A stretch of 64,000 bases of DNA from Onthophagus taurus (Eukaryota; Arthropoda; Insecta; Coleoptera; Scarabaeidae), in the NCBI RefSeq assembly GCF_036711975.1, contig NC_091967.1, forward strand, positions 4,650,001-4,714,000, written 5' to 3'. This document shows positions 45,110-59,800 of this stretch, in pieces. Below the pieces are notes generated by a model that was given only the letters and a program-made list of their open reading frames with translations, was not told where the DNA came from and did no database searches. The position numbers were made by a program, and so were the translations under genes. How positions within the stretch are numbered: the first letter of the stretch is position 1; every line of letters begins with the position of its first letter.

Positions 45110-48030
45110 AGGCGGACCAACCAACCTTGCACCGCGACCCTAAGGATCTATTGTACCCCGATAGATATCATTATCAAATTTCACCGTGCAGTCCAATGCT
45201 CTTAACGAACATTAATACCTTGCTCGGCGAAAGGTCATTCAGATCTTTTGAGGAGATAAACTGCGACCCAAAAATCGAGAATCTGATACGGTTAACGGCA
45301 GGGCAGTGGCATAAAACATGCTCAACCGTCTCTGCTTCCTCCGCACATAGTCGGCATTCAACATTGTCGGCTAAACCCAACAAGTTGAGGTGTGCTTTTA
45401 ATCGGCAGTGCCCAGTAAAAACACCCATTAGAACTTTTATGCTATTACGGGCAAGTCTTAAAATATTCCCGGATTTGACAGTGGCGATGTTAATAAACAC
45501 CTTAGCATGTCTCATTCCAGGAGAACTGGTCCACGGTAGGCGAAGTCTCTATATCTAATAATCCTATATTTGGCCATCGCAAATGATACACCAACTGCTG
45601 GTTCCGGTCCCACAAACGCTTCAGCGCTGCCATCTCGTGCTAGCTTATCTGCCGCTTCATTGCCAGCAACACCAGAGTGACCCGGGACCCAGATCAGAGA
45701 GACTCTGTTGTCACAACTCAGTGTGTTTAATGTTTTCTTACAATCATTAACCAGAGCCGACACCGTTTTCACGGCTTGCAGCGCCTGGAGAGCGGCTTGA
45801 CTGTCTGAGAAGATTCGTACTGTCATGTTCTTCACCCCTCTTTCAAGAAGGATTTTAGTACCCATGTCAATAGCAAATACTTCCGCCTGGAATACAGTAC
45901 AGTACGTACCCAGGCTGTAGGCTTGCTTAATTCGAGGTGTCTGGCAGTATACTCCTACCCCTTCAGGCGTTTTTGATCCATCTGTGTACAAGCAAATGTC
46001 TGCCCGAACCAGAGAATTTTCATTTTCGATCCAGGACTGCCGCTCAGGCAGTACAATCTGGTATCGAGCATTAATCACTGATAGTGATACCGCCAAATCT
46101 GACGGCATTGATAGCACAGTATCAGTGCTTATAATGTCTTCCGCAGCCCATTGGTAGGACATGTCGGAACAGTTTTGAGCATATTGCTTAAATCTGTAAA
46201 TGGTTGTTCTAGCCACTTTCTCTATATGCAAATGCAGAGGAGATAGGCCAAGCAGAACCTCCATTGCTAGAGTTGGCGTTGTGCCTATCGCACCAGAGAT
46301 TGCCAATCCAGCTACTCGTTGAATTCGTGAAAGTTTACTGATAACTGAAGTCTGTCGGACTTTCCTATACCAGGCTGCTGCTCCGTATGTGATCATAGGT
46401 CTAACCACAGTCACATAGAGCCAGTACAGTCTTTCAGGGGTAAGACCCACAAAGACTGCGACAAGTCCACAAGGATAGTCTAGCTTTGTGCAAAACTCCC
46501 TGCAAATGTCCATTCCATGACAGGGTTTTGTCTAGGATTACTCCTAGATATTTGACTTCCTTTGAGAAAGGAATTTCTTCACCTTGGATAGTTGGGCGGA
46601 TTAGTCCATCCAACTTTCGCTTCCTGGTGAAGGGCACAACAATTGTCTTTTGCGGGTTTATTGAGAGGTTCTCTCCCTTACACCAAGCGCAAATGGTATC
46701 TAGGGTCACCTGGAGGACTTTAGATATCCTCGGCAAACAGGTTCCTTTGACCATAACGACAATGTCATCAGCATAAGCTTGTATTTCCACACCAACGGCT
46801 TCGACTATCGCAATCAGATCGTCAACTAGGAGGGACCAAAGCAGGAGAGATAACACCCCTCCCGGCCTGAAGCGTATCGTATCACCGTGGAGTGAAGTAG
46901 AAACTATTCTACTATCTAGCATATTGCGGATCCAACCCGCTATAGTTGCTTCCACTCCCCTGTCAAGAGTAGCTCTTTCAAGAGATTGTGGTATTGCGTT
47001 GTTGAACGCTCCCTCTATATCCAGAAACGCACAAACCAAGATTTCTTTATCCTGCAGCGTCCTGGATACTCTACCAACTAAGTTGTGTAGAGCCAATTCT
47101 GCTGATTTTCCCTGCTTGATAAGCATACTGGTGGCGACTCAGTGGACCAGATACCAATGGCACCGTACGGATATACCGTTCCAGAACTTTTTCAAGGGTT
47201 TTCAGCAGAAATGACGTTAGGCTGATGGGTCGAAAGGCATTAGGAGTAGGGACCGAACGGCCCGCTTTGGGTATGTAAGATACCCGTACCTTAGTCCATT
47301 CTGCCGGCACATATTTCCAGGCGACACTCGCTCTGAAAATTTTTACCAAAATTGGCAACAACAAAGACCTCCCCTGCTGTAACAAAGCAGGAAAGATATT
47401 GTCTTCTCCAGGCGATTTGAACGGCTTAAACGTTTGAATTGCCTGGTCCACGGATGTGTAAGTGACGACTTTTCTAGCCACACTCCAATCCGTATTTGAG
47501 GGGCGCTTTGCCTTGCAGGAATAGCCCGCTGTGGCATTATCGGCCCTCATCATCAGGCTTCCTGGGAAGTGAGTCTGCATGAGAAGCTCCAACGAGGCTC
47601 TGATAGAGTCCGTAAAACTACCGTCAGGCCGCCTAAGTGAGCCCAGGGGTAGTGCCGGATCTCTAGCGAGAATCTTGTGAATTCTTGCACTGCTGGGTGT
47701 GTCTTTCACTCCCTCACAGAACCTCCTCCAAGACTCTCTTTTTGCCTTACGTATGTTTTTGGTGTAATTCGTTAGAGCTTGTTTATATTTCTCCCATTCA
47801 CCTAATGCCTTGGCCCGGTTGAAAAGCTTTCGGACCTCTTGTCTTTCGGAGCTAAGAGATTCGTTCCACCAGGGTGTGCCCCGATTACTACTTTTCACCT
47901 TCAGTGGACTGCTACTGTGATATGCAGAGCGAATTGCCACAGAGATCTGCTCCGTGGCTATTTCAACTGAATCAGGGTTATGTGTGCATGTTTCAACTCG
48001 TCTGGTATCCTTGTTTTCCCTTTCAAGCAA
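45110..48030 (-). mobile_element. RT/RNase H LINE (I/R1/LOA-like group), decayed, 5'-truncated
   Basis: Minus-strand order: linker and RT start (48030-47071: WWNESL, then FKPFKSPGEDNIFP, IPKAGRS and FRPISLTSF), RT palm (47126-46434: FLDIEGAFNN, GGVLSLLLW, and an intact AYADDIVV box), thumb and RNase H (46513-45512: LYTDGSKT, AEVFAIDMG, FSDSQAAL and GHSGVAGNEAADKLARDG, giving all four acidic catalytic positions), and a C-terminal zinc-knuckle region (45515-45174: CRLCAEEAETVEHVLCHC). Frameshifts separate the frames and the endonuclease is missing, so the copy is dead. RNase H after RT excludes plain Jockey. GC content is higher than in the neighbourhood. Confidence 0.88.
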
Positions 48031-49595
48031 TCTCTAAAATTCCCTGCTAAAGCTTCCTTTATAATTTGTTCTGTCTCTTCACCATGCATTCCTGTGCTCT
48101 TTAAAATAAGCAATTTGGCACAAGGGGAGGTAAGGGGTCCATAGCAATTGAGTTTGTTAAATGATGTTTTAAAACATAGATTTTCAGAAAGATTAGGTCG
48201 AGTTTAAAAATTTTTTAATTAAAACTCGGGGAAGTGCTTAAGCTCTTTGATCGGTTCAATAAATATTTCCTATAAACGAATTTCCCATTAAATTTACATT
48301 TACAAAATGAACTTTCCGTCAAATAGAAAAAGACGAGATTATAAAAGAAAGGACACGTGTCGGATTGGAATGAAGAGGACGTGTTGTTGGCAAAGATTTA
48401 CGAAGTGCATTGAGAATTCTTTTTGAAACTTAGTTTCGATTGATTTCTAAGTAGAAGATATTCTCGGTCGCAATAAAAAGGAAACGTTCAGTAAAAGTTA
48501 GATTGATACAGTTTTCAACAAATATCTATAAATGTTTTGTTGAGAATTATCTTCTACATCGTGACTTTTTTTAAAACATACTTACGTGTAATTAGAAACC
48601 TCTATTGATTCATTTAAACTCAATAATAACGAAAGTCACGTATACAACGAAAGATATATAACTGTTTTAGGAAAATTACATCCATTTGCCATTAGTTTCG
48701 CGTGCATTGAGTTACAAATGAACTCAACTCTACAAGATGGGACAAGTGATTTAGTTAGGGTTTGCATGAAAACTTAAAGGTTATTATACTCCCTTTTCGA
48801 TTAATATGATTCGTATATATGTATATGTATATAAGTGTTTTGATGCAATACATGCTGCAACGTGTTAAAAATGCAAATGTAGTTATTAACGGGTTAAAAT
48901 AGCGTGTTTAGTTCAACATTTTCCACACCTTCCTTTGTCCAATGAGACGGAAAATAAAATTACCTTGAAAAATGACGTGGAAATACGAATAGGGGTGTAA
49001 TGTTAATTGTTTGTTAAAATATTCAGATAACAAGGAGAATTTATGGATTGAGGGTGTTTTGTTTCTATTGTCAAACCAAATGGTTTGCAAATTAATTAAT
49101 ACGGGCAAATTATTTAATAACCGTTATCTATTTAATAAATTAATTATCTGGAAGTTGATAAACATTTATAACAAGAGTTTAAATGATTTATTTCGTTACT
49201 TCATACTACTAAAATAATTTTATTTCGTAATGTATACACCTCGATAACATTTCAATAGGATATGGATTAAAAACGTCAATATGTAATTATCGTAATAAGT
49301 ATGAAGAGTGGATGAAGCGAAGGTGACCACTTTTATAGGAGCTAATTAATTGCAACCTATGCGTGTGCTTAAAAACGATGAAAGTCTATGGAATGGATAT
49401 AAACGGAAGAAATTCGATTTCGGTTCAACGGTATTGTAAGGCATCAATACCTCTTTAATTTCATACGGACAAGTGTTAATTTACCCCTTCAGACGGTGAA
49501 TATGGTGAAAATTAAAATTGCTGTCCTCTGTACTAATAAATAGAGGTAAATACAAATTTTTTAAGATAAATTTTTGAGTTGTAACACTCTCAGAT
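48031..49595. other. AT-rich stretch, no gene recognised
   Basis: Short frames (48908-49108 and 49011-49217) show no domain and overlap on opposite strands. The bases just upstream of the LINE (48031-48110) form an open minus-strand frame in another register that could be truncated element sequence. Otherwise nothing is seen. Confidence 0.45.
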
Positions 49596-49599
49596 TTAA

Positions 49600-52500
49600 A
49601 AAATTCATACAGTAGTATCTGAAGAATGAATTGAGATATCATCATGAAATAAAAAGCAATTTAAAACATCATTTCTTGGAATCTTCAAATTTCGGAGTTA
49701 TGATTTTTTGAACGCAACCTTACATAACCTTAAACATCAATGTTAGGGTAATTAATCTTTACGTATCTCAAAAACTAATTGATATATTGTAATGAAATAA
49801 AAAACAGTTTAAAGCAAACTTAATGAAGATTTAATCCACCATAAATAATTTCTTATTTTCCATAAACATTGTTGTTATGATTTTTTAAACCCAACTCTGC
49901 ATGTTTGATTATTATGGATATGAAATAAAAATTTTAAAAAATCGTATCTCAAGAACGAATTGAGATATCACCATGAAACAAAAAGCAATTTAAAGCAAAT
50001 TTACTTAGTATTTAATAGTTTAAAGATCATTCCTTGGAATCTTCAAATTTCGGAGTTATGACTTTTTAAATGCAACCTTACATAACCTTAAACATCAATC
50101 TTAGGGTAATTAATCTTTATGTATCTCAAAAACTAATTGAGATATCGTTATGAAATAAAAAGCAGTTTCAAGCAAATGTAATGCAGATTTAATCCACCAT
50201 AAATAATTTCTTATTTTCCATAAACATCGTTGTTATGATTTTTGAAACCCAACTCTCCATGTTTGATTGTTATAAATATGAAATAGAAATTTAAAAAAAT
50301 CGTATCTTAAGAACGAATTGAGATATCATCATGAAATAAAAAGCAATTTGAAGCAAATTTACTTAGTATTTAATATTTAAAACATCATTTCTTGGAATCT
50401 ACAAATTTCGGAGTTATGATTTTTTGAATGCAACCTTACATAACCTTAAACATCAATGTTAGGGTAATTAATCTTTATATATCTCAGAAAATAATTGAGA
50501 TATCGTTATGAAAAAAAAAAGCAGTTTGAAGCAAATGTAATGCAGATTTAATCCACCATAAACAATTTCTTATTTTCCATAAACATTGTTGTTATGATTT
50601 TTTAAACCCAACTCTGCATGTTTGATTGTTATGGATATGAAATAAAAATTTTAAAAAATCGTATCTCAAGAACGAATTGAGATATCACCATGAAACAAAA
50701 AGCAATTTAAAGCAAATTTACTTAGTATTTAATAGTTTAAAGATCATTCCTTGGAATCTTCAAATTTCGGAGTTATGATTTTTTGAACGCAACCTTGCAT
50801 AACCTTAAATATCAATGTTAGGGTAATTAATCTTTACGTATCTCAAAAACTAATTGAGATATTGTAATGAAATAAAAAACAGTTTAAAGTAAACTTAATG
50901 AAGATTTAATCCACCATAAATAATTTCTTATTTTCCATAAACATTGTTGTTATGATTTTTTAAACCCAACTCTGCATGTTTGATTGTTATGGATATGAAA
51001 TAAAAATTTTAAAAAATCGTATCTCAAGAACGAATTGAGATATCACCATGAAACAAAAAGCAATTTAAAGCAAATTTACTTAGTATTTAATAGTTTAAAG
51101 ATCATTCCGTGGAATCTTCAAATTTCGGAGTTATGATTTTTTGAACACAACCTTACATAACCTTAAACATAAATGTTAGGGTAATTAATCTTTATATATC
51201 TCAGAAAATAATTGAGATATTGTAATGAAATAAAAAACAGTTTAAAGCAAACTTAATGAAGATTTAATCCACCATAAATAATTTCTTATTTTCCATAAAC
51301 ATTGTTGTTATGATTTTTTAAACCCAACTCTGCATGTTTGATTGTTATAAATATGAAATAGAAATTTAAAAAATTCGTATCTTAAGAACGAATTGAGATA
51401 TCATCATGAAATAACAAGCAATTTGAAGCAAATTTACTTAGTATTTAATAGTTTAAAGATCATTCCTTGGAATCTTCAAATTTCGGAGTTATGATTTTTT
51501 GAACACAACCTTACATAACCTTAAACATAAATGTTAGGGTAATTAATCTTTACGTATCTCAAAAACTAATTGAGATATTGTAATGAAATAAAAAACAGTG
51601 TAAAGCAAACTTAATGAAGATTTAATCCACCATAAATAATTTCTTATTTTCCATAAACATTGTTGTTATGATTTTTTAAACCCAACTTTGCATGTTTGAT
51701 TGATATGGATATGAAATAGAAATTTAAAAAAATCGTATCTCAAAAACGAATTGAGATATCACCATGAAACAAAAAGCAATTTGAAGCAAATTTACTTAGT
51801 ATTTAATAGTTTAAAGATCATTCCTTGGAATCTTCAAATTTCGAAGTTATGATTTTTTGAACGCAACCTTACATAACCTTAAACATCAATGTTAGGGTAA
51901 TTAATCTTTACGTATCTCAAAAACTAATTGAGATATTGTAATGAATTAAAAAACAGTTTAAAGCAAACTTAATGAAGATTTAATCCACCATAAATAATTT
52001 CTTATTTTCCATAAACATTGTTGTTATGATTTTTTAAACCCAACTCTGCATGTTTGATTGTTATGGATATGAAATAGAAATTTTAAAAAATCGTATCTCA
52101 AGAACGAATTGAGATATCATCATGAAATAACAAGCAATTTGAAGCAAATTTACTTAGTATTTAATAGTTTAAAGATCATTCCTTGGAATCTTCAAATTTC
52201 GGAGTTATGATTTTTTGAATGCAACCTTGCATAACCTTAAACATCAATCTTAGGGTAATTAATCTTTACGTATCTCAAAAACTAATTGAGATATTTTAAT
52301 GAAATAAAAAACAGTTTAAAGCAAACTTAATGAAGATTTAATCCACCATAAATAATTTCTTATTTTCCATAAACATTGTTGTTATGATTTTTTAAACCCA
52401 ACTCTGCATGTTTGATTGTTATGGAAATGAAATAAAAATTTTAAAAAATCGTATCTTAAGAACGAATTGAGATATCACCATGAAGTAAAAAGCAATTTGA

Positions 52501-55500
52501 AGCAAATTTACTTATTATTTAATAGTTTGAAGATCATTTCTTGGAATCTTCAAATTTCGGAGTTATGATTTTTTGAATGCAACCTTACATAACCTTAAAC
52601 ATCAATGTTAGGGTAATTAATCTTTACGTATCTCAAAAACTAATTGAGATATTGTAATGAAATAAAAAACAGTTTAAAGCAAACTTAATGAAGATTTAAT
52701 CCACCATAAATAATTTCTTATTTTCCATAAACATTGTTGTTATGATTTTTTAAACCCAACTCTGCATGTTTGATTGTTATGGAAATGAAATAAAAATTTT
52801 AAAAAATCGTATCTTAAGAACGAATTGAGATATCACCATGAAGTAAAAAGCAATTTGAAGCAAATTTACTTATTATTTAATAGTTTGAAGATCATTTCTT
52901 GGAATCTTCAAATTTCGGAGTTATGATTTTTTGAATGCAACCTTACATAACCTTAAACATCAATGTTAGGGTAATTAATCTTTACGTATCTCAAAAACTA
53001 ATTGAGATATTGTAATGAAATAAAAAACAGTTTAAAGCAAACTTAATGAAGATTTAATCCACCATAAATAATTTCTTATTTTCCATAAACATTGTTGTTA
53101 TGATTTTTTAAACCCAACTCTGCATGTTTGATTGTTATGGATATGAAATAGAAATTTTAAAAAATCGTATCTCAAGAACGAATTGAGATATCATCATGAA
53201 ATAACAAGCAATTTGAAGCAAATTTACTTAGTATTTATTAGTTTAAAGATCATTCCTTGGAATCTTCAAATTTCGGAGTTATGATTTTTTGAACGCAACC
53301 TTGCATAACCTTAAATATCAATGTTAGGGTAATTAATCTTTACGTATCTCAAAAACTAATTGAGATATTGTAATGAAATAAAAAACACTTTAAAGTAAAC
53401 TTAATGAAGATTTAATCCACCATAAATAATTTCTTATTTTCCATAAACATTGTTGTTATGATTTTTTAAACCCAACTCTGCATGTTTGATTGTTATGGAT
53501 ATGAAATAGAGATATCACCATGAAACAAAAAGCAATTTGAAGCAAATTTACTTATTATTTAATATTTAAAAGATTATTTCTTGGAATTTTCAAATTTCGA
53601 AGTTATGATTGTTTGGACACAACCTTACATAACCTTAAACATCAATGTCAGGATAATTAATCTTTACGTATTTCAAAAACCAATTGAGATATTGTAATGA
53701 AATAAAAAACAGGTTAAAGTAAACTTAATGAAGATTTAATCCACCATAAATAATTTCTTATTTTCCATAAACATTGTTGTTATGATTTTTTAAACCCAAC
53801 TCTGCATGTTTGATTGTTATGGATATGAAATAAAAATTTAAAAAAATCGTATCTCAAGAACGAATTGAGATATCATCATGAAATAACAAGCAATTTGAAG
53901 CAAATTTACTTAGTATTTATTAGTTTAAAGATCATTCCTTGGAATCTTCAAATTTCGGAGTTATGATTTTTTGAATGCAACCTTACATAACCTTAAACAT
54001 CAATGTTAGGGTAATTAATCTTTACGTATCTCAAAAACTAATTGAGATATTGTAATGAAATAAAAAACAGTTTAAAGCAAACTTAATGAAGATTTAATCC
54101 ACCATAAATAATTTCTTATTTTCCATAAACATTGTTGTTATGATTTTTTAAACCCAACTTTGCATGTTTGATTGATATGGATATGAAATAGAAATTTAAA
54201 AAAATCGTATCTCAAAAACGAATTGAGATATCACCATGAAACAAAAAGCAATTTGAAGCAAATTTACTTAGTATTTAATAGTTTAAAGATCATTCCTTGG
54301 AATCTTCAAATTTCGGAGTTATGATTTTTTGAATGCAACCTTACATAACCTTAAACATTAATGTTAGGGTAATTAATCTTTACGTATCTCAAAAACTAAT
54401 TGAGATATTGTAATGAAATAAAAAACAGTTTAAAGTAAACTTAATGAAGATTTAATCCACCATAAATAATTTATTATTTTCCATAAACATTGTTGTTATG
54501 ATTTTTTAAACCCAACTCTGCATGTTTGATTGTTATGGATATGACATAGAAATTTTAAAAAATCGTATCTCAAGAACGAATTGAGATATCATCATGAAAC
54601 AAAAAGCAATTTAAAGCAAATTTACTTAGTATTTAATAGTTTTAAGATCATTCCTTGGAATCTTCAAATTTCGGAGTTATGATTTTTTGAACGCAACCTT
54701 GCATAACCTTAAATATCAATGTTAGGGTAATTAATCTTTATGTATCTCAAAAACTAATTGAGACATTGTAATGAAATAAAAAACAGTTTATAGTAAACTT
54801 AATGAAGATTTAATCCATCATAAATAATTTCTTATTTTCCATAAACATTGTTGTTATGATTTTTTAAACCCAACTCTGCATGTTTGATTGTTATGGATAC
54901 GAAATAAAAATTTTAAAAAATCGTATCTCAAGAACGAATTGAGATATCACTATGAAACAAAGAGCAATTTAAAGCAAATTTACTTAGTATTTAATATTTA
55001 AAACATCATTTCTTGGAATCTTCAAATTTCGGAGTTATGATTTTTTGAACGCAACCTTGCATAACCTTAAACATAAATGTTATGGCAATTAATCTTTGCG
55101 TATCTCAAAAACTAATTGAGATATTGTAATGAAATAAAAAACAGTTTAAAGCAAACTTAATGAAGATTTAATCCACCATAAATAATTTCTTATTTTCCAT
55201 AAACATTGTTGTTATGATTTTTTAAACCCAACTCTGCATGTTTGATTGTTATGGATATGAAATAAAAATTTTAAAAAATCGTATCTCAAGAACGAATTGA
55301 GATATCATCATGAAATAACAAGCAATTTGAAGCAAATTTACTTAGTATTTATTAGTTTAAAGATCATTCCTTGGAATCTTCAAATTTCGGAGTTATGATT
55401 TTTTGAATGCAACCTTACATAACCTTAAACATCAATGTTAGGGTAATTAATCTTTACGTATCTCAAAAACTAATTGAGATATTGTAATGAAATAAAAAAC

Positions 55501-56880
55501 AGTTTAAAGCAAACTTAATGAAGATTTAATCCACCATAAATAATTTCTTATTTTCCATAAACATTGTTGTTATGATTTTTTAAACCCAACTTTGCATGTT
55601 TGATTGATATGGATATGAAATAGAAATTTAAAAAAATCGTATCTCAAAAACGAATTGAGATATCACCATGAAACAAAAAGCAATTTGAAGCAAATTTACT
55701 TAGTATTTAATAGTTTAAAGATCATTCCTTGGAATCTTCAAATTTCGAAGTTATGATTTTTTGAACACAACCTTACATAACCTTAAACATCAATGTTAGG
55801 GTAATTAATCTTTACGTATCTCAAAAACTAATTGAGATATTGTAATGAATTAAAAAACAGTTTAAAGCAAACTTAATGAAGATTTAATCCACCATAAATA
55901 ATTTCTTATTTTCCATAAACATTGTTGTTATGATTTTTTAAACCCAACTCTGCATGTTTGATTGTTATGGATATGAAATAGAAATTTTAAAAAATCGTAT
56001 CTCAAGAACGAATTGAGATATCATCATGAAATAACAAGCAATTTGAAGCAAATTTACTTAGTATTTAATAGTTTAAAGATCATTCCTTGGAATCTTCAAA
56101 TTTCGGAGTTATGATTTTTTGAACGCAACCTTGCATAACCTTAAACATAAATGTTAGGGTAATTAATCTTTATATACCTCAGAAAATAATTGAGATATTG
56201 TAATGAAATAAAAAACAGTTTAAAGCAAACTTAATGAAGATTTAATCCACCATAAATAATTTCTTATTTTCCATAAACATTGTTGTTATGATTTTTTAAA
56301 CCCAACTCTGCATGTTTGATTGTTATGGATATGAAACAAAAATTTAAAAAAATCGTATCTCAAGAACGAATTGAGATATCATCATGAAATAACAAGCAAT
56401 TTGAAGCAAATTTACTTAGTATTTAATAGTTTAAAGATCATTCCTTGGAATCTTCAAATTTCGGTGTTATGATTTTTTGAACGCAACCTTACATAACCTT
56501 AAACATCAATGTTAGGGTAATTAATCTTTACGTATCTCAAAAACTAATTGAGATATTGTAATGAAATAAAAAACTGTTTAAAGTAAACTTAATGAAGATT
56601 TAATCCACCATAAATAATTTCTTATTTTCCATAAACATTGTTATGATTTTTTAAACCCAACTCTGCATGTTTGATTGTTATGGATATGAAATAGAAATTT
56701 AAAAAAATCGTATCTCAAGAACGAATTGAGATATCATCATGAAATAACAAGCAATTTAAAGCAAATTTACTTAGTATTTAATATTTAAAAGATCATTTCT
56801 TGGATTCTTCAAATTTCGGAGTTATGATTTTTTAAACCTTAAACATTTTTCCATAATCATCGTTGTTATGATTTAATAAA
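49600..56880. repeat. Satellite, 358-bp higher-order unit (2 x ~179 bp), about 20 copies
   Basis: The anchor ATTAATCTTT recurs at 49751, 50109, 50467, 50826, 51184, 51542, 51900 and on to 56520. Spacing is 358 bp in nearly every step; one 324-bp step (53332 to 53656) reflects a deletion. Inside each unit the half with GTATCTCAAAAACTAATTGA aligns with the half with GTATCTCAAGAACGAATTGA, 177-181 bp apart. Each half carries the short dyad TCTCAA...TTGAGA. Copies differ by a few percent. No coding capacity. The unit lengths are close to one and two nucleosome spacings. Confidence 0.95.
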
Positions 56881-59800
56881 ACTTTTCTCAACTATGTATT
56901 GTTTCTACTAAGCATATTATTCAATATATTTTTATCATAAGTTCTATTTCTGGCAATAACTCAAGGAAATATTTGTGTGCGACTTACAACCACAAGTAAA
57001 TACGCACGTTTCTAATAGTAAAGTTGCCTAAGCACTACACCATAAACTATTGGTATCATAACCAGACCGTAAACAGTTTAAAATAAACTATTTACTTATT
57101 ATTGACATTCAAGATATGCAAGCTATCGCCACTCGACATTGAAAATTCCCATCCAGACACGCTGTAAAATATAATTTTTCTAAAGTTTTTCTTTGCGTCA
57201 TAAAGGAAAACACAAAGTTACTTTAATATTGAAATGATTTACGTCATCAACTATACTGTACTGTTTATTAACAGGATTTGCGTAATAAACAGCATTTCTT
57301 CTTATAATAAACCCCTTCCTAATAAAACGATTAAATTTTATTGTATAATTTGAAACGGCGGCATTCTCGAGCACTTTACATTTAACAATGACTTCTTTTG
57401 TAATTGCATTTGAGACGTTATCTCCTATTATGTTACATCCTTAAGAACTAACTGTAAACAGCATGTTATAACAATAAAGAATCACATAGGTTTTAGCACC
57501 ACTGGTTTATATTGATCTTTGAAAATCCCAAAAAAAGGAATCGACAAATTCAATAAAGTTGAGATGAATTTAATTTATCTCGAATATGTAAATAAAAGAA
57601 TATGTTGTGCAATAAATAGAGAATCTCATCGTTTTGTTTTTAGCTGTAGTGTATGCAAATATCAATCGTAGAAAGGGAAGGTGATAAACGACTTGTAGGT
57701 TCCTTCATCTAATGTATTTCCAGGAAAAAACACGGTCCACGTGAAGAGCAGTTTACATAATTCTTCATTGTCACAAAAAACTTTACGACTTCGTTATGTA
57801 TTCAAAGTGTGTACATTCTTAGTTCGTTGTTTTTTTACTGAGACTATTTCTTTTGAGCACTATAATTTCAAAAAAGTAGCTTTTATTAACAACTTATTGG
57901 AAATAACAAGCTCTCGATAAACGATAAAGATATAATATATAAATATTGCAAATGATTAATGTACAATTCAAACCCCATGTTGTAATGTTTAATGAAATTA
58001 GTCGATAAATGAATTGTTGATAAAGACAGATGGATTTATTACGCAATTTTTGTAAGTGTTTAGATTTGTGTACAATTGATTTCACGTGTAATAGGTAGCT
58101 TTGGCTACTTAAAAAATAAATTATAATATTCTTATTAAATATAACCGCAAAAAAGATAAAATATAAAAAAAAATAGTATAAATAAATTATATCGGAAACC
58201 GCAACCACAAGATCAATTTTTACAAAGTTTTAAGATATCGTAAATATCAAGAAGAATTATTTTATTACCGTACAAAGTATTTTAAAGCTAAATAAAGCTA
58301 AATAAAGCTCGTATAATTCTTTCAACTTTTATCGAAAACAAAGATATGGTCCGTTTACTCCGTATAAGCTGTGATTACTGTTAAAGTGTGCCAAACAATA
58401 AATGGTATAACAAAGAGAAAGATTAAGTGAAACTAACATTGATAGCAGAGAAGATGTGAAACCGAACGATAAATGAAATTCGATACTGAAATTTAGATTA
58501 AACACAGATTGAAATCGAACAAAGTGATTTGGAGAGAATCTTATACTATTAAAATGGACAAAAAGACAGGAATTTGTGAACATATTGGATATCGAAAAAA
58601 AGTTAGGTTTAGAACAGTTGTAAAGTGTCATGTCAAATGTCAAAAATTTAATTTAATGTCACCTTTTTGAAGTTAACGATGTTTACAAATGAACCAATTT
58701 CGGATTTCTCTAATTTAATAATGTTATAATTTACGAAAATTAATAATACTTTAATAGTTATAAAAGAAAAATTAATAATTACTGGTACACATTTAACCCC
58801 TAAAAATTTAACCTTGACAGATATTATAAAAAAAAATTGTTTGTTTTTTTGTGTTGGTATTACCTAGGGTCCCTATAAAATTTATGCCATAAATTTAACG
58901 AAATCCAAATTTACTATAAAAATGTGCCACAAAGTAAACAATTTAATATTAAATTTTAATTATTGAAGTATAATTAGAAAATCGAAAAGGAAATTATGGA
59001 TTTATATTAATATCTGAAGTTCGAACGTCAATGTGACAGAAGTGGATTGACATAACAAAATTTCCTATTAATCGTACCAACGTTTTGACAAGTATTATTG
59101 AAAAAAAATAATATTTAAATTCTGAAGATATAAACAAAAATAGTTTTATCTCTAAAGGAAGTATATTCTAATCATTGTAGATACATCAAGTTGGATATCG
59201 AATTAAAAGAAAATAAATGTAGAATTTAAATTGTGTATTTCTTTTTGACACTTTTAATGACAACTTGTTAAGTTTTAAAAATTTAATTTAATTACTTTTC
59301 TTAACAATTTTTTTAAATTGAAATACAAAGTATACGTTGAGATTACAAAACCGTCAAAAATAGACACTATACAATAGGTGTCATCAATTACGATCGTTTA
59401 AACACCGCAAAGTGTATTCAATCTTGCAACGAAGTAAGTTTAAGAAAATTAAACTCACCTATGCCGGTTTAATTTCAATGTTATTACCCACACACACACA
59501 TTCTATACACAATTATAATTTAATTATAGTTTAAATTTAAAACCTTTTTTCTTATCAGCACCTAATTGTTTTGAAGAAAACTCCAAAAATGTTTTAAGAA
59601 ATTATTCGGAAAAGCGCACGTTTCGCCAAAATTACACAAACCAACAACTTGAACGATATAAATAACTCGTAACATCAAAGTGTTTTCACATATTTCTTCG
59701 AACATTCATTATTTATTTAATATAATCGACTTATTACGCATATTTATGTAATAAACTTTTTGTTGATAGATAGAAATTATCTATCGTTCTTCTACAAAGT

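Noticed and set aside
46486-47214. Plus-strand ORFs of 96 codons
   Set aside because: They are antisense shadows of the LINE reverse transcriptase frame.
57894-58643. Two 104-codon minus-strand ORFs
   Set aside because: Low-complexity, hydrophobic or Ser/Asn/Phe-rich translations expected of AT-rich noncoding DNA; no domain or splice context.
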